Shown: positions 13,631-15,071 of the stretch, in pieces | Layout of the letters: every line of letters begins with the position of its first letter | How positions within the stretch are numbered: the stretch's first letter is position 1 | DNA from: CAZVAR01 sp964625225 | GTDB taxonomy: Bacteria > Pseudomonadota > Alphaproteobacteria > JAJUGE01 | Assembly (NCBI GenBank): GCA_964625225.1 | Contig: CAZVAR010000094.1 | Span: 1-15,071, forward strand | Direction of reading: 5' to 3' | DNA length: 15,071 bases | Position numbers and translations under genes: made by a program | The notes under the pieces: model-generated | The model's database searches: none | The model's input: the letters and a program-made list of their open reading frames with translations, nothing else | What the model was told of the DNA's origin: nothing

Positions 13631-15071
<1,441 letters not shown>

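Overview
The window looks like a piece of a GC-rich alphaproteobacterial chromosome, most likely from the Rhodospirillales or a related group. This rests on the GC-rich codon use, the GTG starts and the gene set carB, greA, Lrp/AsnC, ELM1-family, trxB, LysR; no taxonomic search was possible. The sequence is draft quality. It has a 10-N gap at 3685-3694, a frameshift at a G7 run (1336-1342), and an abnormal GC-rich stretch with a C9 run inside glcF (596-648).

Left part, plus strand (1-5343): the 3' part of glcF (glycolate oxidase Fe-S subunit), a secreted TPR protein broken by a frameshift, an MFS transporter, a second MFS transporter interrupted by the assembly gap, and msrP, a Tat-exported molybdopterin methionine-sulfoxide reductase. 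The second MFS gene has its own sigma70-like promoter overlapped by a perfect 12-bp palindrome, GTGTATATACAC.

Middle part, mostly minus strand (5357-8661): a zinc-ribbon SAM methyltransferase convergent with msrP, a 420-bp intergenic region, a LysR-type regulator and trxB. The intergenic region holds a likely lysR terminator and, between it and a second terminator-like hairpin, a compact structure with a UUCG tetraloop that could be a small RNA.

Right part: a compact minus-strand operon (12250 down to 8662) of three genes joined by two GTGA stop/start overlaps. They are an ELM1-family (COG3660-like, GT-B-like) protein, a 2-oxoglutarate/Fe(II) oxygenase, and a 638-residue protein with a Rossmann-like N-terminus and repeated beta-rich modules that I do not recognise. 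This is the least understood unit in the window. It diverges from an Lrp/AsnC regulator gene across a short shared promoter region that contains a 15-bp dyad. A GC-rich inverted-repeat region separates the Lrp gene from the convergent greA. Behind greA is a strong carB terminator and the 3' 479 codons of carB, which runs off the window.

I saw no tRNA, rRNA, CRISPR array, insertion sequence or phage gene.
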